A stretch of 64,000 nucleotides of DNA, from positions 186,001 through 250,000 of the forward strand of contig CBDFFN010000012.1 in NCBI GenBank assembly GCA_965246795.1, in the 5' to 3' direction. Positions 42,066-51,120 of the stretch are shown in pieces (positions within the stretch are counted from its first letter, which is position 1; each line of letters opens with the position of its first letter). Made by a program: the position numbers and the translations under genes. This stretch comes from JAJXWB01 sp965246795. GTDB taxonomy: Bacteria > Pseudomonadota > Alphaproteobacteria > Rhizobiales > Beijerinckiaceae. The notes under the pieces were generated by a model. The model was not told the DNA's origin. It made no database searches and saw only the letters and a list, made by a program, of their open reading frames with translations.

Positions 42066-43493
42066 TTAAGCCGCCACGTCGCCGGCGATGGCCTTCACCT
42101 CGAGATATTCCTCGAGGCCGAACTTGCCCCACTCGCGGCCATTGCCCGACTGCTTGTAGCCGCCGAACGGCGCGGCACGCTCGTTCTGCACACCGTTCAC
42201 GTTGATGTTGCCAGCACGCATTTTCCGCGCGACCTTCTTGGCACGCTCGACATCACCGCCCGAGACATAGCCGGCGAGGCCGTAGGGCGTGTCGTTAGCG
42301 ATCTTCACAGCATCGGCGTCATCCTTGTAGCCGAGGATGGTGATGACAGGCCCGAAGATTTCCTCGCGCGCGATGGTCATGTCGTTCGTCACATCGGCAA
42401 ATACCGTCGGGCGCACGTAAAACCCCTTGTTGACGCCTTCCGGCAGACCTGGCCCGCCAGCGACGAGCGTCGCGCCTTCGTCGATGCCCTTCTGGATCAA
42501 GCCTTGGATCTTGTCCCACTGCGTGCGCGAGACGACCGGCCCGATCGTCGTGCCTTCCGCACGCGGATCGCCGGCCTTCGTCTTGTCAGCAACGGCCTTG
42601 GCGATGACGGCCACGTCCTTCATCTTCGACAGCGGCACCAGCATGCGCGTCGGCGCATTGCAGGACTGCCCGCTGTTATTGAAAACATGCGCGACGCCGC
42701 CCTTCACCGCCTTCTCGAAGTCGACGTCGTCGAGCAGGATGTTCGGCGACTTGCCGCCGAGTTCCTGGCTCACACGCTTGACTGTCGGCGCGGCGCGCTT
42801 CGCGACATCGACTCCGGCGCGGGTCGAGCCGGTGAACGAGATCATGTCGATGTCGGGATGCTCGCTCATCGCGACACCGACATCGGGTCCAAGCCCGTTG
42901 ATGAGGTTGAACACGCCCTTCGGCACGCCGGCCTCGTGCATGATGTCGGCGAAAATCAGCGCAGAGGTCGGCGTAAATTCCGACGGCTTCAAAATCATAG
43001 TGCAGCCGGCAGCGAGCGCGGGCGCCACCTTGCAAGCGATCTGGTTGAGCGGCCAGTTCCACGGCGTGATCATGCCGACAACGCCGACCGGCTCACGCAC
43101 GATCGTGGCGGTGCCGAGCGGCTCCTCGAACTTGTAGTTCTTGAGCGCATCGAGTGTCGAAACGAGATGACCAAGGCCGGCGCCCGACTGGAATTTTTCC
43201 GCAAAGGCGAGCGGTGCGCCCATCTCGTCGGAGACGGCAGCGCCGATCTCCTTCATCTTGGTCTTGTAGATCGCGACGATTTTCTCGAGCAGCGCGATAC
43301 GCTCTTCGCGCGTCGTCTGCGAAAATGTTTCGAAGGCGCGCTTCGCGGCGGCGACCGCCTTGTCGACATCGGCCTTCGAGCCGAGCGCGATCTCGTACAT
43401 CGTTTCTTCGGTCGCGGGATTGACGACCGGCCCCGTCTTCTTCTGCACGGGGTCGACCCATGCACCGTCGATATAGAATTGCTGATGGTTCAA
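42066..43493 (-). CDS. NAD-dependent aldehyde dehydrogenase family protein
   Basis: A 475-residue ALDH. Catalytic Cys is in NNSGQSCNAPTRMLV and general-base Glu in VSQELGGKSPN. The cofactor area has ITPWNWPLNQIACKVAPALA, ISFTGSTRAGVDVAK and REEIFGPVITI. I place the start at a TTG (43493) with GGGAGG 5 nt upstream, giving LNHQQFYIDGAWV, the natural family N-terminus. A longer ATG-started frame (43529) adds residues without similarity. Substrate undetermined. Confidence 0.92.
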   Translation of the reverse strand: MNHQQFYIDGAWVDPVQKKTGPVVNPATEETMYEIALGSKADVDKAVAAAKRAFETFSQTTREERIALLEKIVAIYKTKMKEIGAAVSDEMGAPLAFAEKFQSGAGLGHLVSTLDALKNYKFEEPLGTATIVREPVGVVGMITPWNWPLNQIACKVAPALAAGCTMILKPSEFTPTSALIFADIMHEAGVPKGVFNLINGLGPDVGVAMSEHPDIDMISFTGSTRAGVDVAKRAAPTVKRVSQELGGKSPNILLDDVDFEKAVKGGVAHVFNNSGQSCNAPTRMLVPLSKMKDVAVIAKAVADKTKAGDPRAEGTTIGPVVSRTQWDKIQGLIQKGIDEGATLVAGGPGLPEGVNKGFYVRPTVFADVTNDMTIAREEIFGPVITILGYKDDADAVKIANDTPYGLAGYVSGGDVERAKKVARKMRAGNINVNGVQNERAAPFGGYKQSGNGREWGKFGLEEYLEVKAIAGDVAA

Positions 43494-44166
43494 GCGTGCC
43501 TCCCGGGCGTTGAAAGCTTTGGCCGTCATTCGGCGCGCCGCGCAGGCGACCGATGCGACTTGGCGCGCCGGGCAGGCGCGCGAGAGGCCCAAGACATAAA
43601 CAGCGGCGCGCAAAGCGCAACGGCGGCTGGCAGTCGAAAGCCAAGTCCGGAACGCCTCCAAGCGCGACCCGTCCGACTTTAGCTCACGGCAAGAAGCGCT
43701 TCGGCGTCCTTCCAGGCGCGAACGCGAAAGGTGGCATTATACAGCGAGGCTGCGCAGGCCCGTTAGTTTACGCACCGGAAATACGAAAGACACGGGGTAC
43801 TCGGCTGTCAGCCAAAAAAGCGGGCGAGACGACCGAAGAGGCTGCCGAAACGGCGGCGACGGGCCACCGGCGCGTCATCGTGCCAGACGGTTGCAAAACC
43901 GGCAGCATCGGCTGCGCGGAAAAGAGCGTGTTGGCGCGATGGCGTCATTTCTGGCGTTCCCTCATTTTTCGCCTAACGGCGACTCGGGCGTCCGGTTCCA
44001 TGTGCACAGAACTAGACGGCCGACGTGACGCGCGGGTGACAGCGTATCGTCGGTCGTCGGCTTTCGGCGAAAAGATCTCTCCTCCGTCGCGTTGCCGGAC
44101 GCCGCCACCATTTCCGACCTGCCGAACACGTTCTAGTCTGCCGCGACTTATCCGGTAGTCGGTGAC
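43494..44166. other. long intergenic region
   Basis: About 670 nt between the aldehyde dehydrogenase and MgtC genes. Long overlapping open frames here are Arg/Ser-rich and do not look like proteins. The one plausible gene is the small minus-strand frame at 43808-43948. No clear repeat or RNA fold seen. Confidence 0.5.
43808..43948 (-). CDS. candidate small basic protein (46 residues)
   Basis: A short frame beginning MTPSRQHALFRAADAAGFAT and ending in a basic amphipathic tail with two FG-type repeats (RRRRFGSLFGRLARFFG). The amino-acid pattern and the high GC at third codon positions look coding. A weak AGGGA lies 9 nt upstream. Its function is unknown; it could be a small regulatory or membrane-associating peptide. 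Listed as a candidate only. Confidence 0.35.
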   Translation of the reverse strand: MTPSRQHALFRAADAAGFATVWHDDAPVARRRRFGSLFGRLARFFG

Positions 44167-44694
44167 ATGGACTGGACCGAAGCTTCCCTCCGCATCGGCA
44201 TGGCGCTCCTGGCGGGCGCAGCCGTCGGCCTCAACCGCGACCTGTTCGGCAAGCCGACGGGCGTGCGTCTCCACGCGCTTGTCGCAATCGGCGCCGCGGC
44301 GGCAGTGATGTGCGGCATCGAGACCGACCACACCGGCGCGTCGCGCGTCATCCAAGGCATTGTCGGCGGCATCGGCTTTCTTGGTGCTGGCGTCATCATG
44401 CGCGGCGCAGGACCGGGCGGCGGTATTCGTGCTCGCGCACCAGGCACATCGGCCGAGCCCTCACCGCAAAGTCACGACGACGAAAGCCGGCGGCCGCCGG
44501 ACATCCATTATCTGACGACCGCCGCCTCGATCTGGGTGACAGCGGCGCTCGGCATCGTCGCGGGACTCGGACTTTGGCGGATTCTCATCATCACGACCGT
44601 TGCGGCGATGGCGATCCTGTTGCTTGGCTTGCCGATCGACCGCGCGCTTCACGGCCGCTTTAGCCGCACCCGCGGGCACGATCCGGTGGAGTGA
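44167..44694 (+). CDS. MgtC/SapB family membrane protein with an inserted linker
   Basis: A 175-residue protein. MgtC motifs are SLRIGMALLAGAAVGLNRD, GVRLHALVAIGAAAAV, GIVGGIGFLGAGVIMR and LTTAASIWVTAALGI, with about five membrane helices. Between GVIMR and LTTAAS, where the family usually has about 10 residues, there are about 40, rich in Gly, Pro and Asp (GAGPGGGIRARAPGTSAEP and onward). It lacks the C-terminal ACT-like domain of virulence MgtC. Role in magnesium or phosphate stress is inferred from the family. Confidence 0.87.
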   Translation: MDWTEASLRIGMALLAGAAVGLNRDLFGKPTGVRLHALVAIGAAAAVMCGIETDHTGASRVIQGIVGGIGFLGAGVIMRGAGPGGGIRARAPGTSAEPSPQSHDDESRRPPDIHYLTTAASIWVTAALGIVAGLGLWRILIITTVAAMAILLLGLPIDRALHGRFSRTRGHDPVE

Positions 44695-44838
44695 CGGCTG
44701 CGGCCGGGACGCGATCGACGCGTAGATCGGTCGACCAACCCAAGTCTACGAAAACCATAACCGCAGCTTTGGCGTTGCGCCTGCCCTCGGGGGGTTCTAG
44801 GAAAACCCAAGGCGGCGTTGCGTAAAAGGTGTTCCCGA

Positions 44839-45216
44839 ATGAAGAAGTCTCTTGCCTTGATGTCGGCAGCTCTCGTCGCCGGTGCTGCATTCCTGGGGGC
44901 CGGTTCGCAGGCCGATGCGCGGTCCTGTCAACGCTGCGGTCCCGTGAAGCCGGTCCACACCTATTCGACCGTCAATAAGGTGATGCACCAGACGCGCTAT
45001 CGCGACGTCACGCGGACGCGTTACGTGCAGCGCGAGCAGCGCATTACGCATGTCACGCGTGTTCGTCCTGTCGTCTACGTGCACAATGTGACGCGCGTCC
45101 ATCACCGCACGGTCGCGGTCGTGCGCCCGGTGCACATGCATGCCGTTCAATACATGGCGCCGCGTCACGTCTACACGAACAGCGTCGTCAACACCTACGA
45201 CTGCGGCTGCCGCTGA
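44839..45216 (+). CDS. secreted Val/His/Arg-rich protein with terminal cysteine pairs
   Basis: A 125-residue protein with signal peptide (MKKSLALMSAALVAGAAFLG to ADA). The mature part starts SCQRCGP and ends DCGCR, two close cysteine pairs at opposite ends that could bind metal or join by disulfides. The middle is made of repeated VTRxR and HNVTRVHHRTVAVVRPVH-like units rich in His. AAGGTG precedes the ATG. A clear terminator follows. No named family recognised. Confidence 0.65.
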   Translation: MKKSLALMSAALVAGAAFLGAGSQADARSCQRCGPVKPVHTYSTVNKVMHQTRYRDVTRTRYVQREQRITHVTRVRPVVYVHNVTRVHHRTVAVVRPVHMHAVQYMAPRHVYTNSVVNTYDCGCR

Positions 45217-45237
45217 TCGCTTAGATTTTTTAAATTT

Positions 45238-45273
45238 AAGGCCGGTGCTGCGGAGACGCTGCATCGGCCTTTT
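45238..45273 (+). terminator. Rho-independent terminator
   Basis: AAGGCCG-g-TGC pairs with GCA-t-CGGCCTT and ends in TTTT, 21 nt after the stop of the secreted protein gene. The last T of the run is shared with the stop codon of the convergent gene. Confidence 0.8.
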
Positions 45274-46061
45274 CATCTTCCTTCGAGGCATTGCAGCGGG
45301 CAGACCGGCGTCCGGCCGATGACGGCGCGCAAGGCGCTTTGCGGACCGGCCTGACACGTCTGCCGGATTAGCGGCCCGTCCTCGAAACCGAAACCGGCAA
45401 AGCGACAGGCGCGCGCCATTACCTTCTCGGCCTGATCCCATAGAGCGGTCACGGTCTTCGCGCCCTTTGGCGACGTTAGCCCGGCCCACGTCTTCGGCTC
45501 GCTACGTTCCGCGCGCTCCACATAGATCGCGACGAAGGCCATCAGCGCCGCGAGACCGTCGCGCGCCGCCCTTTCCTCGCCCTTGCGTAGCGGCTCCAGC
45601 GCCACCGACGTCGAGAGATCATGCGTATAGGCGTTCAGTTCGTCGAGCAGATACGTGAAATCGGTCGCCGAGCTCGCGCTGCCCGGCTTGAGATAGGTTG
45701 TTACGAAATCGCTCGACGCGAACTGACCGGCGATGTTCTTCGGTGCGAAGAAACGCGACGTCTCGTGCGGACGTGCAATCGTGCTGCCGTCGATCAGTGG
45801 AAAGGCATCGGTGTCGGCCGTGATGTGATGCACGCTTTCGTGCACGGCGGTCGGCAGTGCGAACATCGCGTCGTCGCAATCGAGCCAACCCGTGAAGAAA
45901 TCCTTGTCGGCGATCTTGCGGTAGATGGCGAAACCCTGCGGCGCCATCGCCTGCAATTTTTCGAGCGAATCTTGCTTGCAGGCCGGCTCTTTTGCGGCAT
46001 GCGCGGGCGACGCGCCGACGATGAACGCGACGGCGAGCGCATGCGGAAGCGAAGCACGCAT
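45273..46061 (-). CDS. secreted protein with HExxH motif, putative metallopeptidase-like
   Basis: A 262-residue protein with a signal peptide (MRASLPHALAVAFIVGASPAHA). After CDDAMFALPTAVHESVHHIT comes a zincin-type HExxH (HESVH). A glutamate in YLLDELNAYTHD, about 60 residues on, is a possible third ligand (gluzincin-like). Several cysteines (ACKQ, DCDD, ACRF, TCQAG, CPLQC) indicate a disulfide-stabilised exported protein. I do not recognise a named peptidase family; whether it is an enzyme is unproven. Confidence 0.65.
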   Translation of the reverse strand: MRASLPHALAVAFIVGASPAHAAKEPACKQDSLEKLQAMAPQGFAIYRKIADKDFFTGWLDCDDAMFALPTAVHESVHHITADTDAFPLIDGSTIARPHETSRFFAPKNIAGQFASSDFVTTYLKPGSASSATDFTYLLDELNAYTHDLSTSVALEPLRKGEERAARDGLAALMAFVAIYVERAERSEPKTWAGLTSPKGAKTVTALWDQAEKVMARACRFAGFGFEDGPLIRQTCQAGPQSALRAVIGRTPVCPLQCLEGR

Positions 46062-46123
46062 GCGCAGACCTTCCGGAAACGAGAAGCGCGAGGTTTCGCT
46101 GGATTTGTGAATGCGGCGTTAAC

Positions 46124-47432
46124 TTACGCGCCGACGTGCATCGCAAGTTTTGATGCCGGCACCGTCCACGTCTGCGCCGCGCGACCGATCAGTCCGCGAT
46201 AGAGTCTTGTGATTCGCGCGACATGCGCATCGAGATCGGGCGCATCGGCCCAATAGGTTTCGTACGCCGCGCGAGACATCGCCTCGACCGTCGCGTCATC
46301 CTCTAGTCGTTCGATGGCGCGCGCGAGGTCTGCAGGATCCGCCGACTTGAACCACGCACCCGTGACGCCGTCCGTGACCGCTTCGCGGCCGGCGCAGACA
46401 TCCGACACGATGACCGGCGTGCCCATCGCCTGCGCTTCCAGCACGGTCAGCGGCTGGCCCTCGTACCAGAGCGACGGGAAAACCAGCGCCCTTGCCTCGC
46501 GCATTGCGGCTCGGGGCGGCCTCGGGAGCCTGCCAGCCGAGAATCTTCGCTTCGGGATATTTCTCCCGCAACTCGTCCGCGATCGGTCCATCTCCGACGA
46601 AGACTGGCACGACGCCCGCCAGCCGTGCGGCTTCGGCGAAGACGAAACAGCCCTTCTCCGGCGAGAGTCGCCCGACGAAGATGAACTCGCCCTGTGCGGG
46701 CTTCGACTTCGGGCCAAAATTTTCGGCCGCGATTGGGTTCGACACACGATGCACACGCGCGCCGGCCGGCAGATATTGCGCTACGATCTCCTGCTGCAGG
46801 TCTGAGATGCAGATGAAGTCCGAAAAGATGTCGGGCAAGCCGGCGACGCGGTGCGCGATCTCAAGCCGCACGTTGCGCCAGAGTTTTCGCGGATAGGTGC
46901 GGCTGTCGCAGTTCGTGGACCAACAGGCCGTTGAAAGCGGCGTCAGCTTGCACACCGCATGCTGCTGGTAATTGTAGAAGCCTCCGTTCGGGCAGAACAG
47001 AAAATACTCGTGGATCGTATAGACCGCCGGCAATTTCGATTTCCGGATCGGCCGCGCGATCGACGGCGACAGCGCCTTGGCCCAGCCATGCACGTGAACG
47101 ATCGTGCGATCCCGCGGCAGTTTGGCGAGCAGATCGCCGAGGGCTTTCTCGGCGGCAAAATTCCAGATGCCCTGCATCGCGCCGACGATCTTCGACGAAG
47201 CGCCGAGCAGATCGGCCTGACCGAGGCAGACGACCTCGACGCCCGACGCTGCAAGTTCCGGCGCGACTGGGCCGGCGGCAGCGAACAGGATCGCGCGATG
47301 ACCCGCCGCGACGAGGCCGCGCGCGCTGTCGAAGGCGACTTTCGCCTGCCCACCGGTGACTGTGGCGTGATCGACGCAGATGACGACGGTCAGCGGCTCG
47401 GGAGCCGAGGCAGGCGGCGCGGGCAGAAGCAT
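46124..47432 (-). CDS. glycosyltransferase family 4 (GT-B) protein, frame interrupted once
   Basis: N-terminal acceptor lobe (VVICVDHATVTGGQAKVAF, IVHVHGWAKAL, VYTIHEYFLFCPNGGFYNY) and C-terminal donor lobe (GEFIFVGRLSPEKGC, FVGDGPIADEL, then PSLWYEGQPLTVLEAQAMGTPV with the EX7E region). The frame changes near 46513-46520, in a CCCC run, between ILGWQAPEAAP and AAMREARALVF. Both sides stay conserved, so a single-base indel or sequence error is likely. The start was set at 47432 with GAGG upstream. Probably adds a sugar to a surface polysaccharide. Confidence 0.8.
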
Positions 47433-47478
47433 ACGCGAGCCTCGCACGGTCAGACTTAAGGCCGCGTAAGGATATGTC

Positions 47479-47898
47479 TCAAGACTTCGCGTGTTCCGCG
47501 AATTGCGGCAGGTCGTCGGTGATCCTGTCCCACGCGGCTTTGGAGCCGACGAAAATGTGGTGTGTCGGCCGGATAGAAGGCTCGTCGATCAGCGTTCCCA
47601 TCGCGACATGGGCGAAACGGGCCTCGCGCACCTGCGAATAAAGAAGCGATCCGCAGATGCCGCAATGCGCATCGTGGGTTGTCGCATCGCCGTAAAGTCG
47701 AAGCGCATCGGCGCTGGCGGTGACCTCGAGCCGGTCTCGCTCGATGCCGGCGAAGGGTTTGAACGCCGATCCCGTTGTCCGACGGCACTTGCTGCAGTGG
47801 CAGATCGCGGCATAGCGAAAGGCGTCGGCAACCTGATAGCGGACGCGCTCGCACAGGCAGGCGCCGCGCAAAATCCGCACATTCGCCTGCCGTTCCAT
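47479..47898 (-). CDS. GFA-family zinc protein (S-(hydroxymethyl)glutathione synthase-like)
   Basis: A 139-residue protein. The GFA zinc-site cysteines are present: GACLCERVRYQ, CHCSKCRRTTGSAF and HCGICGSLLY. The family includes glutathione-dependent formaldehyde-activating enzymes and centromere-type proteins; most bacterial members have unknown roles. It is divergent from parE, 92 nt apart. Confidence 0.9.
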   Translation of the reverse strand: MERQANVRILRGACLCERVRYQVADAFRYAAICHCSKCRRTTGSAFKPFAGIERDRLEVTASADALRLYGDATTHDAHCGICGSLLYSQVREARFAHVAMGTLIDEPSIRPTHHIFVGSKAAWDRITDDLPQFAEHAKS

Positions 47899-47990
47899 CC
47901 GCGTCTCCTGCTGGCCCTACTTCTCGACCGCTCCAGCTGTCCTCCGACGGCCTGGCAGCCGGCAAGAGTCCGAATCAGCTATGGAGGCGT

Positions 47991-50019
47991 ATGGCCGCTC
48001 GACCGAAATCCGCCGACCTGTTTGGCGCCGAGAAGTCCGCTCCGGCCAAGACGCCGTCCACGAAGGGCACCCCCGGCGAGGCAGGCTACACCGCCGCGTC
48101 GATCGAGGTGCTGGAGGGGCTCGAGCCGGTCCGCCGCCGACCCGGCATGTATATCGGCGGCACCGACGAAAGCGCCCTGCACCACCTCTTCGCCGAAGTC
48201 ATCGACAATTCGATGGACGAAGCTGTCGCGGGCCATGCCTCCTTCATCGAGGTCGAACTCGGCGCGGACGGCTTCCTCAGCGTGACCGACAACGGCCGCG
48301 GCATTCCTGTCGACCCGCATCCCAAATTCCCGAAGAAGTCGGCGCTCGAAGTCATCATGACGACGCTTCACGCCGGCGGAAAATTCGACTCCGGGGCCTA
48401 CCAGACATCGGGCGGCCTGCACGGGGTCGGCGTCTCCGTCGTCAACGCGCTGTCGGATCATGTCGAAGTCGAGGTGGCGCGGGCGCAGACGCTTTACCGC
48501 CAGACGTTTTCCCGCGGCATTCCGCAAAGCAAGCTGGAGACGGTCGGCAAGGTTCTGAACCGCCGCGGGACGAAAATTCGCTTCCGCCCGGACGACCAGA
48601 TTTTCGGCAAGGGTGCAAAATTCCGGCCGGCCCGGCTGTTCCGGATGGCGCGATCCAAAGCCTACCTCTTCGGCGGCGTCGAAATTCGTTGGCGCTGCGA
48701 CCCGACGCTGCTCGATGCAGAGGGGGGCATTCCGGCAGAAGCGACGTTCCGCTTCCCCGGCGGCCTGCGCGACTACCTCGCCCGCGAGATCGAGGGCAAG
48801 GCGACAGCCACGGCCGAACCGTTTTCCGGCACGGTGAAACGCGAGGGCGGCCACGGCAGTCTCGAATGGGCGATCGCCTGGCTACCGGCCGACGACGGCT
48901 TTATCAATTCTTACTGCAACACAATCCCGACGCCGGACGGTGGCACGCACGAGGCGGGCTTTCGTTCTGCCTTGCTTCGCGGCCTGAAGGAACACGCCGA
49001 TCGCATCGGCCAGTCGAAGCGGGCTGCCAACATCACCGGCGACGACGTGATGGGCCAGACGGCATCGATGATCTCGGTGTTCATCCGCGAGCCGGAATTC
49101 CAGGGCCAGAACAAGTCTCGCCTCATGTCGGTCGAGGCGGCGCGCATCGTTGAGACGACAATCCGGGATGCGTTCGACCACTGGTTGACGAAAGCGCCGC
49201 AACAGGCTGCAAAGCTTCTCGATTTCGTCATCGAGCGCGCCGAGGATCGCATGCGTCGGCGAGCCGAGAAGGACGTCGCCCAGAAAAAGCGCAGTCCGGA
49301 AACTCCGGTTGCCCGGCAAGCTCGCAGATTGCACGAATAATGCTTCACAAGGCTCTGAATTGTTTATCGTAGAAGGCGATTCTGCTGGCGGTTCTGCAAA
49401 GCAGGCACGCGACCGCGCTTCGCAGGCCATCCTGCCCCTTCGAGGCAAAATCTTGAACGTCGCGGCGGCGACGAAAGACAAGCTTGCCGCCAATCAGCAG
49501 CTCGCCGATCTCATCCAGGCGCTTGGCTGCGGGTCCGGCGCGCAATACCGGCACGACGATCTGCGCTACGAGAAAATCGTCATCATGACGGACGCCGACG
49601 TGGACGGCGCCCACATCGCCTCGCTGCTGATCACTTTCTTCTACCGGCAGATGCCGAGGCTCATCGACGAAGGGCACCTCTACCTCGCTGTTCCGCCGCT
49701 TTATCGCCTAACCCAAGGTGCCCGGACGCTCTACGCCCGGGACGATGCCCATCGCGAAGAGATCGTCGCCAAAGAGCTGACAGGACGCGGAAAAATCGAG
49801 GTCAGTCGCTTCAAGGGACTTGGCGAGATGATGCCGGCGCAGCTCAAGGAAACCACGATGGACCCGCGCAAGCGGACCCTGCTGAAGGTGTTGATCTCCG
49901 AGGAGGATCGCGACGAAACCGCATCTTCCGTCGAGCGTCTGATGGGCAACAAGCCCGAGGCGCGTTTCACCTTCATTCAGGAGCGCGCGCCTTTCGCCAA
50001 GGCTCTGGTGGACGTCTGA
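47991..50019 (+). CDS. parE: DNA topoisomerase IV subunit B, reading frame interrupted by one base
   Basis: GHKL ATPase region: EVLEGLEPVRRRPGMYIGG, IDNSMDEA, DNGRGIPVD and TSGGLHGVGVSVVNALS. Toprim part: GSELFIVEGDSAGGSAKQA, MTDADVDGAHI and QLKETTMDP. GGAGG precedes the ATG at 47991. In 49283-49287 an A5 run reads CAGAAAAAGCGC; with four A the protein would run on as QKSAVRKLRLPGKLADC, the normal family sequence. The essential nature of parE favours sequence error. The break needs a +1 shift, so the usual -1 slippery mechanism does not apply. Confidence 0.93.
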
Positions 50020-50064
50020 TCACAGAGGCAGAGGCCGGCTATGTCTCGTCCGGCCGGCCCTGAA

Positions 50065-50433
50065 TCAGTAGCGCGAGATTCGCGATGTCAGCTTCGGCAT
50101 CGCTGCTGGGCGTAGTCCCGGCTGTACGGCCGTCAGTGTCGCTTTTGGCGGAGACGACGATCCGTGCATGTTGCCGTGCCCATGCCGCTGCCAACTTCCG
50201 CCAGTGCCATAGCGCGTCGAACCTTTGCCTGTGACGACACCGGTGATTTTTTCCGGAGGCGCCTTTCGCGAAGACGGAACCGTGAAAGTGTTGTTGTTGA
50301 TGATCGCCGACGCTCCATCGCCTGCTGCGGGCGTCTTGTAAGGGACCTTTGATTTCCCGATATTTTCCGCGCTCGCCGACAGCGCGCCGGCCGACAGAAT
50401 GGCCAGCGCAAGGCAAAGTTTTCTCGTTCTCAT
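50065..50433 (-). CDS. small secreted protein, unknown
   Basis: A 122-residue protein with signal peptide (MRTRKLCLALAILSAGALSASA). The mature part is Gly/Ser/Pro-rich and low in structure (SWQRHGHGNMHGSSSPP), with AIINNNTFTVPSS in the middle. GGGGAG lies 6 nt before the chosen ATG. No cysteines after the signal. No family recognised. It is convergent with parE. Confidence 0.6.
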   Translation of the reverse strand: MRTRKLCLALAILSAGALSASAENIGKSKVPYKTPAAGDGASAIINNNTFTVPSSRKAPPEKITGVVTGKGSTRYGTGGSWQRHGHGNMHGSSSPPKATLTAVQPGLRPAAMPKLTSRISRY

Positions 50434-50558
50434 GTCTTGCTCCCCTATGACGGGATGATTGTGCCGCCCTCCCCGATGACTGTCCACCCGACCAAAGAGC
50501 AGGACTCGCCAAGCGTCGCGGCGGACACATTTGCGGTCAGACTTCAGCGGAGCATTCC

Positions 50559-50962
50559 ATGTCGAAACACCAGCACCTGAAACCGGCCGGCCTGTCTATC
50601 AACCCGGCCTATTCTCACGTCGTGGCGGCGAGCGGCGCACGCACGATCTACATCTCCGGACAGATAGCGGTTGACGAGCACGGCAAACTTGTCGGCGGCA
50701 GCGATCTCGCGGCGCAGACCATGCAGGTCATGAAGAACCTCGGTCTCGCGCTCGCGGCGGCCGGCGCCAATTACACCGACCTCGTGAAAATTACGACCTT
50801 CGTCGTGAACTATCGGCCGGAACACCGCGCAATCATTGCCGCCGCCCGTACGCCATTCCTGTCGAAGGGCGAGCCCCGGCGAGCACGCTGGTCGGCGTCA
50901 CCGCGCTTGCGCTGCCGGAATGGCTGATCGAGATCGAGGGCATCGCGGTCCTCGCCGAGTGA
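50559..50962 (+). CDS. RidA/YjgF-family protein, frame interrupted once
   Basis: The N-terminal two thirds (INPAYSHVVAASGARTIYIS, GQIAVDEHGKLVGG, NLGLALAAAGANYTDLVKIT) are RidA-like. In a CCCC run at 50874-50877 the frame is lost. One added C restores the RidA-like ending STLVGVTALALPEWLIEIEG and stop at 50960-50962. RidA proteins hydrolyse reactive enamine/imine intermediates; this branch may not keep the catalytic Arg, and I cannot place it. Probable homopolymer error. Confidence 0.8.
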
Positions 50963-51120
50963 CGCCGCATGCAGCGGTTGATGGTTACCAAAGTGTTGCG
51001 GTCTGTTGGTCAGGGACGAAACCTCGACGCAACGTGGTTAACCATCTTTCCTATCATAGGATTTTTGGCATAGGAAAATAAAGCTATTGTGTCGAAGACC
51101 GTGTGACGGCTCGATCGGAA

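Noticed and set aside
43553..44158. Long plus-strand open frame in the gap before mgtC
   Set aside because: Composition is Arg/Ser/Thr-rich with no protein-like pattern or ribosome site; it is typical of a shadow frame in GC-rich DNA.
49280..49300. Programmed -1 ribosomal frameshift in parE (A-rich slippery site)
   Set aside because: Restoring the family sequence needs a +1 (or -2) shift. Removal of one A from the A5 run restores it simply, so an indel error is more likely.
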